DNA from: Gemmatimonadota bacterium
GTDB taxonomy: Bacteria; Gemmatimonadota; Gemmatimonadetes; Longimicrobiales; Gaopeijiaceae
Direction of reading: 5' to 3'
DNA length: 64,000 nt
Assembly: GCA_022560615.1 (NCBI GenBank)
Contig: JADFSR010000002.1
Coordinates: 1 to 64,000 of the forward strand
In this document: positions 39,604 to 48,060 of the stretch, in pieces
How the letters are laid out: each line of letters starts with the position of its first letter
Position numbering within the stretch: position 1 is the stretch's first letter
Notes under the pieces: generated by a model
The model's database searches: none
What the model was told of the DNA's origin: nothing
Seen by the model: only the letters and a program-made list of their open reading frames with translations
Translations under genes and position numbers: made by a program

Positions 39604-40635
39604 TCAGTTTCCGCTGCCGTCGGTCCCCGCCTCGGGCTGTCTGGTGTAGACCACGAAGTCGCCGAGCCCCTCGTGTTCTTTCTCGTCCCATGCCGTGATG
39701 TCGTCGACCGACACCATGACGATGCTCAGGACTCGAGTGCCCGGACCATAGTCCTCGATGCGCTCTGGGATCCCGGTGCCGCGCTGCACGTGGAAGGACC
39801 CCGCCATGTGGATGACGAGCGAGCCCGGGTTGGCGCCGAGTGCCGACGTGACAGCGTGGCCCATGGCGGCATCCCACAGCGCCTGCGAGTAGATGACGTT
39901 CGGGCTCATGGTGTCGTGCTCGTCGGCATCCGCATCGGCGGCAGACGAATCCGTCTGCGTATCCGGCACCGCCATGGCTTCGGCCATCAACGCCTCCCAC
40001 TGGGCCCGGTATTCGATCGAGGGCCCCGGGTACGGCAGCGGCGGCAAGAAGCTCTTGGCGGTCGCAGACAGCGCATCCAACGACTCGGGCCCTTCTCTCG
40101 AGACACGGTTCACGTATCTGCGTGGGGCGTTCGCCGCGATCACCGTGAGGCCGTGCGCTTTGGAGAACTCGACCAGCGGACGGTATCGGTCTTCGTAGTC
40201 GTCCCAAGGACGGGAGCTGTTGAGGAAGTGAGTCTCCGAAATCGTGCCGTCGAGGTATTCGGCCAAGATGTACTGGACGTCGCGCTCGAACATCTCCAAC
40301 GACAGGATCACTTCCCGACCGTCCTCCGCATGGAGCCGGCGATAAGCGGCCCCGAGCAACTCCACCTCGAAGCGGTGTCCGACCACGTCGTCGTGCTCCT
40401 CTCCGACCAAGACCACGTCGGTGGCTGAAAGCGCGCTCAACACCGCCGCGAAAGACGACGAGTGGCCGCCGATGTCGTAGACCTGGAAGTCCTCGCCCTC
40501 CACGGGACGGGAAGACTCGTCGGGATCCTGCCCGTGCACGGGTGAAACGAGCAGCGTCGCGAGCCCGAAAGCGGAAAGCAGAACGGTGGCGGCAAGCCGT
40601 CCGATCATGAACGGAGTCGTTGTAGGAGTGGACAT
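39604..40635 (-). CDS. ChaN-like (haem-binding uptake, Tiki-like) exported protein
   Basis: A 343-residue exported protein starting at ATG 40635 with a signal peptide (IGRLAATVLLSAFGLATLLV). The ChaN/EreA-like fold is shown by DVVLVGEEHDDVVGHRFEVE (an EEHDD metal-type motif, about 72-91), REVILSLEMFERDVQYILAE, the NSSRPWDDYEDRYRPLVEF motif, and LVIHMAGSFHVQRGTGIPER near the end. ChaN of Campylobacter binds haem; other members are peptidase-like. A long Asp/Ala-rich insert lies at about 235-250. It is convergent with the PQQ dehydrogenase gene. Its true ligand is unknown. Confidence 0.8.
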   Translation of the reverse strand: MSTPTTTPFMIGRLAATVLLSAFGLATLLVSPVHGQDPDESSRPVEGEDFQVYDIGGHSSSFAAVLSALSATDVVLVGEEHDDVVGHRFEVELLGAAYRRLHAEDGREVILSLEMFERDVQYILAEYLDGTISETHFLNSSRPWDDYEDRYRPLVEFSKAHGLTVIAANAPRRYVNRVSREGPESLDALSATAKSFLPPLPYPGPSIEYRAQWEALMAEAMAVPDTQTDSSAADADADEHDTMSPNVIYSQALWDAAMGHAVTSALGANPGSLVIHMAGSFHVQRGTGIPERIEDYGPGTRVLSIVMVSVDDITAWDEKEHEGLGDFVVYTRQPEAGTDGSGN

Positions 40636-40751
40636 TGGTCGGAAAGCTAACAGTCGCTCGGTGCGCACCAACGTACTGCCTGGTACAATTCTCCGCGTCC
40701 CGCCCACGACTCGCCACCCGAAGGCTGCTGCCTTCCAGGAGAGGCCACTTG

Positions 40752-42263
40752 ATGACGGAGCTCTGGATCGCGCTCATCGGTCTGCTGTTGGTCGTCGTCC
40801 TGTACGACCTACTTCAGACCAAGCACGCCATCCTCAGGAACTTCCCCGTAATTGGACACTTCCGATACCTGCTGGAGTCGATCGGCCCCGAGCTACGCCA
40901 GTACATCGTCACGTCGAACGATGAGGAGCTGCCGTTCTCCCGTGACCAGAGGCGCTGGGTGTACGCGTCCGCCAAGAAGGAGAACAATTACTCCGGTTTC
41001 GGCACCGACAACGACCTCGAGCGTTCGAACAACTATCTGATCATCAAGCACCACACGCTGGGCCCCTCCCAGGAGCCGCGGCACGACGAGATGTATGCGC
41101 TTCCGTGCGCGAAGGTCTTGGGCGGTCCGCGCGGTCGGCGCAACGCGTTCCGGCCCCAGTCGGTCGTGAACATCAGCGGCATGAGCTTCGGCTCGCTCTC
41201 GTCCGCGGCGGTTGAGGCGATGAACCGCGGCGCAGCGATCGCGGGCTGCCTGCACAATACAGGTGAGGGCGGCGTCTCCCCGCACCATCTGCACGGGGGC
41301 GACCTCATCTGGCAGCTAGGTACCGGCTATTTCGGTGCGCGAGCACCGGACGGGTCCTTCGACCGCGACGCGTGCGTACGGATCGTTCAGGACCACCCCG
41401 TGCGGGCGATCGAGATCAAGCTGAGTCAGGGCGCGAAGCCGGGGCTCGGTGGCGTGCTGCCCGGAGAGAAGGTGTCGGGTGAGATCTCCAGGATTCGTGG
41501 CGTGCCGATTGGGCAGACCGTGATCAGTCCGCCGGGGCATCGATCGTTCGCCACGGTCGACGAGATGCTGGACTTCGTGGAAGACCTCGCCGACGCGACC
41601 GGCGTTCCGGTCGGCATCAAATCCGCAGTGGGTGAGCTCGCTTTTTGGACCGAGTTGGCGGACCGGATGGCGAATGAAGAGCGCGGCATCGACTACATCG
41701 CGATCGACGGGGGTGAAGGCGGCACGGGCGCGGCCCCCTTCGCGTTCTCGGACCACGTGGCGCTGCCGTTCAAGGTCGGCTTCAGCCGCGTGTATCGGAT
41801 CTTCGCCGAGCGCGGCGTCCACCACGACGTGGTGTGGGTCGGGTCGGGCAAGCTCGGCTTCCCCGAAACGGGCCTGCTCGCGTTCTGTCTCGGTGTGGAC
41901 ATGATCGCGGTCGGCCGCGAGGCGATGATGGCGGTCGGGTGCATCCAGGCACAGCGGTGCCACACGGGCCACTGCCCCACCGGCGTGGCGACGCAAAACA
42001 AGTGGCTCGTGCGCGGTCTCGACCCGACCCACAAGGCCGCGCGGCTCGCGAACTACCTGGTGACGATGCGAAAGGAGCTGACGCGGCTCAGTAACGCGTG
42101 CGGTTGCGTGCACCCCGCCCTGCTCACGGCCGAACACATGGAGATCCTGGATGGCAACTTCGGCAGCCGGCCGCTCAGCGAAGTGTTCCATTATCAGCCC
42201 GGATGGGAGCTGGCCTCGGACGCGGACCTGGCGGAGGTGGAGCGGTTGATGGGGGTGGAGTAG
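40752..42263 (+). CDS. FMN-binding glutamate synthase-like protein
   Basis: A 503-residue protein with an N-terminal membrane helix (LWIALIGLLLVVVLYDLL) and a glutamate-synthase FMN domain: VNISGMSFGSLSSAAVEAMN, HNTGEGGVSPHHL, IEIKLSQGAKPGLGGVLPGE, ISPPGHRSFATVDEML, YIAIDGGEGGTGAAPFAFSD and RCHTGHCPTGVATQ with the cysteines of an iron-sulfur site. The glutaminase and central domains of GltB are absent, so this is the stand-alone, membrane-attached type whose substrate is unknown. The ATG at 40752 begins the helix. It is followed by mobile-element debris. Confidence 0.88.
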   Translation: MTELWIALIGLLLVVVLYDLLQTKHAILRNFPVIGHFRYLLESIGPELRQYIVTSNDEELPFSRDQRRWVYASAKKENNYSGFGTDNDLERSNNYLIIKHHTLGPSQEPRHDEMYALPCAKVLGGPRGRRNAFRPQSVVNISGMSFGSLSSAAVEAMNRGAAIAGCLHNTGEGGVSPHHLHGGDLIWQLGTGYFGARAPDGSFDRDACVRIVQDHPVRAIEIKLSQGAKPGLGGVLPGEKVSGEISRIRGVPIGQTVISPPGHRSFATVDEMLDFVEDLADATGVPVGIKSAVGELAFWTELADRMANEERGIDYIAIDGGEGGTGAAPFAFSDHVALPFKVGFSRVYRIFAERGVHHDVVWVGSGKLGFPETGLLAFCLGVDMIAVGREAMMAVGCIQAQRCHTGHCPTGVATQNKWLVRGLDPTHKAARLANYLVTMRKELTRLSNACGCVHPALLTAEHMEILDGNFGSRPLSEVFHYQPGWELASDADLAEVERLMGVE

Positions 42264-42493
42264 TCGACCAAGGGACAGCCGAAACAAAAGCCCTGTGACG
42301 GGTCGCGATGACCTGAAGGAGAGGACCAGACCGGCCGACATGAGGTCTCACGCCAGCGCTAGACGATCAAGCGTGCACTGAGACATCGCCATGCTCGAAT
42401 GGGAAGAGCGCATGCGTAGATGGGCGGCGGTAGGCGAGCGGGATGGAGCCTCAAACCAGAGGGACAAAGGCATGGGGGTATGCTCTCAGTCAG

Positions 42494-43578
42494 TCAGCGA
42501 CTGATCGAACTCGAGGGCACCGCGCGAGCGGGAGACAGTGGAGGGGGTCGGGTGGGGAGATCGAGATAGGAGCCGTGACGGTGAATGCGTGGCGGGTGAA
42601 TGAGCAGAGCGAGCCGCTCGAGGAACTCGAGAGGAGTGAGCGAGAGAGCCGTGGTACCACCCGGTGCGGGATGGGCAAGACGATAGATGATGTGCTCGCC
42701 TCCAGACGCACCGTCCCCGGTAGCCTCGAGCCGTTCGAGGGCGAAGGGAGGACGGGCACAGTAACGCAAGAGTCGTTCGAGCCCACCAGCACGGTCACGG
42801 GCCGGGATGTGGACCGAGGCATCGATGCTGAACCCGCCGGAGGCCTGCCAGTTGAGCATGTCGTCGGTGACGTGGCGTTCGAGCAGACCGTGGCAGTGGA
42901 AGTAACGGAGCACGCGGTGTCGAACGGTCTGCTGTAGCTCGTCCCAGTCGGAGGCCGTGAGGTGGGTGGCCTCGTGGAACTGGACTGAGCCCTCGGGATC
43001 CTCGCTGAACACGCCGTCGATGACACAGACGTGGAAATGGAAGTGAGCGTTTAAAGATGAGCCGAAGCGATGAAGGAACGAGATCGCGCCTATCTGGGCA
43101 CCGGGACCGGCTCCCGGGCTCGCGTGTCGGAGCGTGGTCCGAATGGCGCGTAGAAAGATGCGCAGCACAGCGCCGGCGATCGCGGGGTTGTGGTGCAGGA
43201 AGGGCCGGAGGCGCTTCGGAACGGAGAGCACCCATTGCCGCACCGGAAGCGGCGGCAGGACATGATCGACGAGATGGGCTGCGGTCTCGACCATACGGCG
43301 GGCATTACACGACGGACATGCTCCCCGACTTCTGCAGGAAAACGCCACCAGAAAGTCGTAGCCACAACCGGCACACCGTGCTCGCGCGAATCCGTGAGCG
43401 AGAATGCCGCAACGCAGGGGGCACCGCGCGAAGCGTGGTCCCGGAAGTCGCGCTCGACCCACGAGGGGACGCCGCCGCCCATGGGGTCCGCCTCGGCGGC
43501 CTTTGTGAGGAAAGTCTCGATGTGGTGCTGGACCAGCGGATAGAGCGGCGTCTGAGTGGGACGGCGCCGGCGGTAGAC
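42494..43578 (-). mobile_element. IS91-family transposase gene, frameshifted remnant
   Basis: An IS91-type (Y2 rolling-circle) transposase. The N-terminal part, VYRRRRPTQTPLYPLVQHH to GVPSWVERDFR, is in one frame; after a shift near 43445 the protein continues as CGILAHGFARARCAGCGYDF with the zinc-binding cysteines, CPSCNARRMVETAAHLVDHV, LPVRQWVLSVPKRLRPFLHH, GSSLNAHFHFHVCVIDGVF, LLRYCARPPFALERLE and LTPLEFLERLALLIHPPRI. The last 40-50 residues are replaced by unrelated codons. No intact start exists. The 230 bp before 42494 show no gene. It is an inactive relic. Confidence 0.85.
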
Positions 43579-43712
43579 GAGCCCACAGTTTGGTGCGATG
43601 GGCCGAAGGGCCGGCCCTGATCGAAAGTTGACCCGTGTACGCCGCGAAGTGGGGTGCATCCCGGACAGTGAGCAGAGTCCCGTGGCGGGAACATGGCTCG
43701 GCACGCCTAATG

Positions 43713-43735
43713 CCGTCCTGTTCCAAATCCCAACC
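43713..43735 (+). repeat. Solo copy of the mobile-element end
   Basis: CCGTCCTGTTCCAAATCCCA plus ACC; shares CCGTCCTGTTCCAAA with 10978 and its relatives. It lies between the IS91 and ISL3 relics. Confidence 0.55.
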
Positions 43736-43875
43736 TAGGCCTTGGTCGCTAGAGCTTCGCGGTTGTCGGCCCGCTCGCCCTGCTCGACGATGCCTCCTAT
43801 CCGATTCCTGTTCGTCGGCTCGCGGATGCGCTAGCCCCTTCTTTCAGGTTTTTCACCTGTTTGCGTCCGCGCATC

Positions 43876-44469
43876 TTAACCGACGAGCTGGAGACGGGTC
43901 TCGTGTAGGGCGTAGATCCTGAGGCGGAAGAAGTCTGGATCGCGGAGGCCGTGGGACTGTCTCTGGAGGGGCTTGATCTTGCTGTTCGTGCCCTCCAGAG
44001 GTCCGGTGCTGATCGGCACGTCATAGTAAGCCTGAATGCCGGTTCGGTAGAGGCGCAGGGTGTTGGCCATCTGCTGAAGCTGCCGAAGTCCGGTGGCGCG
44101 GGCTCGCTCGATCCAGCCGTCGAGGAAGCTGGTGGCGCTCTCCCTGTCGGGCTGACTCCAGAGCTGACGGAGATCCTCCTTCAAGTAGTAAGCCGCAGCC
44201 AAGGGTGCGTTCAACTCGACGGCCGCCCGGAGGCGTTGAGCCTCGTCCCTCGTATCGTCCAGCTTCTTGGGGCTCTTCAGCAGGAGCCAGCGGGTGCCCT
44301 TGAGTACCTCCTTGTCCTTCTCTTGCGCGTGGCGCTGCAGCTCCCGCCGCAGATCGGAGAGCTTGTCGTTTATCAACTTCACCACGTGGAAGTGGTCGAA
44401 GACCAAAGTGGCCTCGGGCAGGTGCGTCCCGACGGCCAAGATGTAGGCCTGCGACGTGTCGATGGCCAC
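43876..44469 (-). mobile_element. ISL3-family transposase, 5'-truncated
   Basis: The C-terminal 197 residues of an ISL3 transposase. Visible are the first acid in MAIDTSQAYILAVGTHLPEA, the second in LVFDHFHVVKLINDKLSDLR, and the glutamate in STGPLEGTNSKIKPLQRQSH, so most of the DDE domain remains. The N-terminal zinc-finger and helix-turn-helix half (about 200 residues) is missing: the sequence changes at 44470 into the upstream region of higB. It cannot be active alone. No inverted repeats could be matched. Confidence 0.87.
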
Positions 44470-44524
44470 GGCCCCGCTTACCCCTCTCGAGTCGTTCTAC
44501 GCACCGGCCCCTTTTGTTGATACC

Positions 44525-44543
44525 TGTAACGTGATGGGTTACA
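44525..44543. promoter_or_regulatory. HigA operator
   Basis: TGTAAC-GTGATGG-GTTACA is a perfect inverted repeat (6-7-6) that ends 7 nt before the higB GTG. HigA-type antitoxins repress their own promoters at such sites. Confidence 0.65.
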
Positions 44544-44550
44544 CTAAGGC

Positions 44551-44829
44551 GTGATCAGGAGCTTTCGTCATAAGGGGCTGAAACGTCTCTACGAAAAGGG
44601 CAGTGCGCGCGGGCTACCACCGCAGATGCTGCCCCGGCTGCGCCTCATCCTCGCCGATCTCGATGCGGCAGAAGACCTGGATGGCTTGTCCCTTCCGGGT
44701 TACCAGCTTCATCCGCTGAAGGGCGAGCTGAGGGGCCTCTGGTCCCTGAGGGTCAACGGAAACTTCCGCGTGATCTTCCGCTTTGAGAAAAACGAGCCGT
44801 GGGACGTCGATTTGGTCGACTACCACTAG
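44551..44829 (+). CDS. higB: HigB-type toxin (RelE superfamily)
   Basis: A 92-residue RelE/HigB-fold endoribonuclease: IRSFRHKGLKRLYEKGSARG at the start, then YQLHPLKGELRGLWSLRVNG and NFRVIFRFEKNEPWDVDLVD at the end, with the conserved basic and aromatic catalytic region. HigB cuts ribosome-bound mRNA. GTG start at 44551. It is followed 18 bp later by its antitoxin gene, in the toxin-first order of higBA. The module directly abuts the truncated ISL3 transposase. Confidence 0.92.
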   Translation: MIRSFRHKGLKRLYEKGSARGLPPQMLPRLRLILADLDAAEDLDGLSLPGYQLHPLKGELRGLWSLRVNGNFRVIFRFEKNEPWDVDLVDYH

Positions 44830-44847
44830 CTAGAAGGAGAGAGAACG

Positions 44848-45135
44848 ATGCCGATGCATCATCCACCCCATCCTGGCGAGCACATCCGCCATCTTTGTTT
44901 GGAGCCGCTTGACCTGACCGTAACCGCCGGAGCAAAGGCACTTGGCGTGTCCCGCAAGGCACTTTCGGAGCTTCTGAATGGTCACACCGGGGTTTCCCCG
45001 GAGATGGCTGTGCGGCTCAGCAAGGCGTTCGGCTCGACCACCCGCCACTGGATGCAGCTCCAGATGAACTACGATCTATGGCACGCGGAGCAGCGTAGCG
45101 CCGACCTCAAGATCAAGCGATTGGTGTCTGCGTAA
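44848..45135 (+). CDS. higA: HigA-type antitoxin
   Basis: A 95-residue helix-turn-helix antitoxin of the HigA/VapI family: [40 protein letters not shown] (the recognition helix region, about 31-50), [20 protein letters not shown] and [12 protein letters not shown] good site (GAAGGAGAGAG) precedes ATG 44848. It neutralises the upstream toxin and represses the operon, probably through 44525-44543. The 3' side runs into the integrase-type element relic. Confidence 0.92.
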   Translation: MPMHHPPHPGEHIRHLCLEPLDLTVTAGAKALGVSRKALSELLNGHTGVSPEMAVRLSKAFGSTTRHWMQLQMNYDLWHAEQRSADLKIKRLVSA

Positions 45136-45163
45136 AGCTACCGCACATCAAGGGCGTGCCCAT

Positions 45164-45371
45164 CCTGTCCTGTTCCAATATTCGATCGACCGATCAAGCG
45201 GCTTTTCGATAGTAATGGCTGAGGATCCCTCCCAGCCGTTCTACTGTTCAATATTCCTCAACTCGTCGGTTCCAAAATGCGCCATGTCGACCGAGAATGG
45301 CGTGGAGGGGGCAACCTAATCCCGTGCACGCTCACCGATTAACGATCGGCTGGGTTTTGGAATAGGACGGC
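45164..45371 (-). mobile_element. Internally deleted integrase-type element with inverted ends
   Basis: A 208-bp piece bounded by inverted copies of one motif: CCTGTCCTGTTCCAATA at 45164 and, on the other strand, CCGTCCTATTCCAAAACCCA at 45371. Between them the minus strand ends a protein with ERLGGILSHYYRKAA and a stop (about 45245-45198), the usual tail of rve-integrase transposases, with an earlier in-frame stop. The rest of the transposase is absent. It looks like a decayed or MITE-like derivative whose ends also occur alone at 10978 and 43713. Confidence 0.6.
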
Positions 45372-45689
45372 TTCGCCTCCCTGACGATTGGTATGACCGG
45401 GCATCGGTTTGGTCACCTGATGAGGGTGGAACCTCCCCGACCGGCGGTGGCGTTGTGCCGAGGACCGACAACGGTGAACCGAACTCTTGTTTCACCGAGC
45501 AGCACGAACAGCATCAGGGCGTCCACCCTCCAGCATCTCCTTCGCGATCTTCTCGAAGAGAGGCGCCTCGAGCTTGCGGTACCCGGCGATCGCCTCCGAG
45601 AGGTGAACGCCTCTTCACTTTCGGGCTGCTTTGCTGCTGATCCGAACCGGTAGCGGACGCCACACCCCCATGATGCCTATCCTTTTCAG
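45372..45689. other. Decayed sequence without an intact gene
   Basis: No full gene is visible. On the minus strand a 38-codon piece at about 45500-45610 reads HLSEAIAGYRKLEAPLFEKI and AKEMLEGGRPDAVRAAR before a stop, with another stop just upstream. It looks like a fragment of a lost protein of unknown type. Confidence 0.4.
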
Positions 45690-45797
45690 TCAGCGCCCCT
45701 CCCACTCCGCCCGAAGGCGCGCGATTACCTCGCGGGTCTCGGCGATGCGATCCTCAAACCCTGCTCGGTATCTCCAGGCTAGCTGATTGAGCGACAT
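45690..45797 (-). CDS. Possible small protein, 35 residues
   Basis: A complete short frame from ATG 45797 to TGA 45690 encodes a basic, helix-prone peptide beginning MSLNQLAWRYRAGFEDRIAE and ending IARLRAEWEGR. It is divergent from the Phd-type antitoxin gene and would share its operator region. There is no clear ribosome site, and it could instead be the tail of a decayed gene. Nothing in it allows a functional guess. Confidence 0.3.
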   Translation of the reverse strand: MSLNQLAWRYRAGFEDRIAETREVIARLRAEWEGR

Positions 45798-45814
45798 TCG
45801 CCATCAGCATCGTC

Positions 45815-45838
45815 AATGTAGCTACCTACAGCTACATT
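45815..45838. promoter_or_regulatory. Operator palindrome of the Phd/PIN module
   Basis: AATGTAGCT-ACCTAC-AGCTACATT is a perfect 9-6-9 inverted repeat ending 5 nt before the antitoxin ATG. It fits autorepression by a Phd-type antitoxin. Confidence 0.7.
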
Positions 45839-45843
45839 GCATC

Positions 45844-46140
45844 ATGTGGAGAACCGTGGGAATTCGAGAGCTGAAGAACAAGCTCAGCCAATACCTGCGC
45901 TACGTGCAGCAGGGGGACGACGTGGTCGTGACGGATCGTGGCCGCATCGTCGCCGAGATCCGCGCGCCCGGCAGTCCGCGAAACCTGCCGGACTATCCAC
46001 GGCTGGTTGAGCGAGCCGAGCGCGGAGACGCTCGAATGGGCCAACCCAACCGGCCCGATCTTTACACCTTGATGGGCCCGGTGGCGGGCCCGCCGGGCTT
46101 GGCGGCTCGTCTCCTCGCTGAAGAGCGAGGAGAACGCTGA
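45844..46140 (+). CDS. Phd/YefM-type antitoxin
   Basis: A 98-residue antitoxin. The Phd/YefM DNA-binding part is VGIRELKNKLSQYLRYVQQG (5-24) followed by DDVVVTDRGRIVAEIRAP, the standard sequence. The C-terminal 50 residues are Pro/Gly/Arg-rich and should wrap the toxin. The ATG is immediately after the operator palindrome, with no ribosome site, which suggests a leaderless message. The toxin gene follows with a stop/start overlap. Confidence 0.88.
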   Translation: MWRTVGIRELKNKLSQYLRYVQQGDDVVVTDRGRIVAEIRAPGSPRNLPDYPRLVERAERGDARMGQPNRPDLYTLMGPVAGPPGLAARLLAEERGER

Positions 46141-46562
46141 ACGTCTACGCGGAGCCGAGCGCGGTCCTGTCTTGGTTGCTCGGCGAAGCTGATGGAGCGA
46201 AGACGGCCTCGATACTGGAGCGGGCGGAGCTCGTTTTGACGTCCGATCTCACGCTCATCGAATGTGAGCGAGTGCTCATTCGGACAACCTCTTCCAAGGC
46301 GCTCTCGGAGGCGGATGCGGTCGACCGCAGGGCCGCGCTCAGACGCGCCGCAGAGCACTGGGTGCTCTTGCGGCTCGACGACGAGATCAGAAACCGAAGC
46401 AAGCTGCCGTTCCCTGCCGAGCCAGTGCGTACGCTGGACGCGATCCATTTAGCGAGTGCGTTGATCGGACGCGGCATGGTACCGGGGCTGCTGATGCTCT
46501 CCCTGGACCGCCGAGTGCGCGAGAACGCTGCCGCCCTCGGCTTCGACGTACTTCCCGACTGA
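46137..46562 (+). CDS. PIN-domain (VapC-like) toxin
   Basis: A 141-residue PIN-domain ribonuclease. It begins NVYAEPSAVLSWLLGEADGA, where the first acid is Glu/Asp-like in place of the usual Asp, then LTLIECERVLIRT, RTLDAIHLASALI (second acidic site) and LSLDRRVRENAAALGFDV with the last acid. There is no ATG, GTG or TTG at the needed place: CTG at 46137, overlapping the antitoxin stop as CTGA and preceded by GAGGAG, is the likely start. An ATG at 46189-type position inside the domain would remove the active site. It is the toxin of the Phd/PIN pair. Confidence 0.82.
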   Translation: MNVYAEPSAVLSWLLGEADGAKTASILERAELVLTSDLTLIECERVLIRTTSSKALSEADAVDRRAALRRAAEHWVLLRLDDEIRNRSKLPFPAEPVRTLDAIHLASALIGRGMVPGLLMLSLDRRVRENAAALGFDVLPD

Positions 46563-46652
46563 CGCTTCCGCACTCCCCTTCCTTGCCGCCCGGACGCACC
46601 GAGCGGACATTGCCCTCGCGCTGAGTGGGAGTTCGCACTAAGGAGTCCGACA

Positions 46653-47429
46653 ATGCCCGTGCTCAACCAACTCGTCGACGCGCTGCTCGACGGATCGGTC
46701 CGCGTCGTGGATCTCACTCAGCCTCTCAGCCCGGACACGCCAGTCATCGACCTGCCAGACATCTTTGCACAGTCCCCCGGCCTAACGGTCGACGTGATCA
46801 GCCGCTACAACGACGCTGGGCCGGCGTGGTACTGGAACACGCTCAACCTCGGCGAGCACACGGGCACGCACTTCGACGCGCCGGTACACTGGGTGACGGG
46901 CAAGGACCTCCCGAACAACACGACCGACACGATCCCTGTCCACCGCTATGTGGGTCCGGCATGTGTGCTGGACTGCAGCGCCGATGCAGCGGCGGACCCG
47001 GACTTCTTGCTCACCCCCTCATGGATTGAGCGATGGGAGTCCGACAACGGTCGGATCCCGGCGCACTCCTGGGTACTCCTGCGCACGGACTGGAGCAAGC
47101 GCGAGGGCGCGGAGGCGATCCTGAACGTGGACGAGTCCGGACCTCACTCCCCCGGGTTCCGCGTGGACGCGTCCGAGCTGCTCGCGATCGACCGTGACGT
47201 GCTCGGAGTCGGCGTCGAGACGATCGGCACGGACGCGGGTCAGGCTGGCGGCTTCGAACCGCCATTCCCGAACCACACGACGATGCACGGTGCCGGCAAG
47301 TTCGGGCTGGCGAGCCTGTGCAATCTCGACCTGCTGCCATCCACGGGAGCGATCGTGATCGCGGCGCCACTCAAGATCGTGGGCGGTAGCGGGAGCCCCC
47401 TGAGGGTGTTGGCGCTAGCGCCAGCGTAG
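46653..47429 (+). CDS. Cyclase-family metal hydrolase (kynurenine formamidase-like)
   Basis: A 258-residue protein of the cyclase / KynB family. The metal motif is GEHTGTHFDAPVHW (about 68-81, pattern H-x-G-T-H-x-D-x-P-x-H), with DLTQPLSPDTPVIDLP before it and HSWVLLRTDWSKRE, GVGVETIGTDAG and NHTTMHGAGKFGLASLCNLD later. The family includes arylformamidases that hydrolyse N-formylkynurenine and other amide or lactone hydrolases. No other kynurenine genes lie nearby, so the substrate is open. The ATG at 46653 lies 91 bp after the PIN toxin. Confidence 0.87.
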   Translation: MPVLNQLVDALLDGSVRVVDLTQPLSPDTPVIDLPDIFAQSPGLTVDVISRYNDAGPAWYWNTLNLGEHTGTHFDAPVHWVTGKDLPNNTTDTIPVHRYVGPACVLDCSADAAADPDFLLTPSWIERWESDNGRIPAHSWVLLRTDWSKREGAEAILNVDESGPHSPGFRVDASELLAIDRDVLGVGVETIGTDAGQAGGFEPPFPNHTTMHGAGKFGLASLCNLDLLPSTGAIVIAAPLKIVGGSGSPLRVLALAPA

Positions 47430-47464
47430 CCGCGTGCCCGCTAGCCGTCCGCCTCGTCGGGAAG

Positions 47465-48037
47465 CTACAGCTCCTTCAGCTCCTTTCGCGCTCGCTCGAG
47501 GATGTCACGGATCTTCTCCGTATTCTCGAAGTCGGACTTCGCCGCGGCGGTAAACGCCGCCTTCGTCAGGCGACCCCAACTGCCCCAGATCTCCGCAGAC
47601 TCGGGGCCCATGTGCACACCCCAGTCCTTCCACCCGTGCGCCCGCTCCCAAATCCTCGCCACGTCCTCTTGGCGCAGTTGCAACTCTTCCCGCCCGGTCT
47701 CGGTCACGTGGTACACCTTCTTGCCGTCTTCCTCCTGAACCTTGATCAGGCCCTCGTCCTCCAACTGTTGCAGCACCGGGTACACTGTACCTGCGCTCGC
47801 TTTGTACATGCCGCCCGAACGCTCTTCCAGCCGCTTCATCAGCTCATAGCCGTGGGCAGGCTCCTCGTCGATGAGCGAGAGAAGCGCCATGCGCACTTCC
47901 CCCTGACGGAAGAACCGACGACGCGGGCCGCCTTTGCGGTGGCGGCCGCGTCTGCGAGGTCCCATTCCCATGTCCCAATCGAAAATCCAGTCCATGTCCA
48001 TCAACGGACCCCCCACGCAGTATGCTCGTGCCCTCAT
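47465..48037 (-). CDS. PadR-family transcriptional regulator
   Basis: A 190-residue repressor of the PadR type. A basic, low-complexity leader (RRRGRHRKGGPRRRFFRQGE) precedes the winged helix: VRMALLSLIDEEPAHGYELM, KRLEERSGGMYKASAGTVYP, VLQQLEDEGLIKVQEEDGKK and VYHVTETGREEL. The C-terminal 70 residues form the dimer helices. GGAGTGGGGG precedes the ATG at 48037. Two TATCG-NN-CGATA-like palindromes lie upstream, and the gene has no obvious regulated partner except the divergent direction, where the fpg gene ends; it may act only on itself and on distant genes. Confidence 0.9.
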   Translation of the reverse strand: MRARAYCVGGPLMDMDWIFDWDMGMGPRRRGRHRKGGPRRRFFRQGEVRMALLSLIDEEPAHGYELMKRLEERSGGMYKASAGTVYPVLQQLEDEGLIKVQEEDGKKVYHVTETGREELQLRQEDVARIWERAHGWKDWGVHMGPESAEIWGSWGRLTKAAFTAAAKSDFENTEKIRDILERARKELKEL

Positions 48038-48060
48038 TCCCCCACTCCTATCTAACGTTG

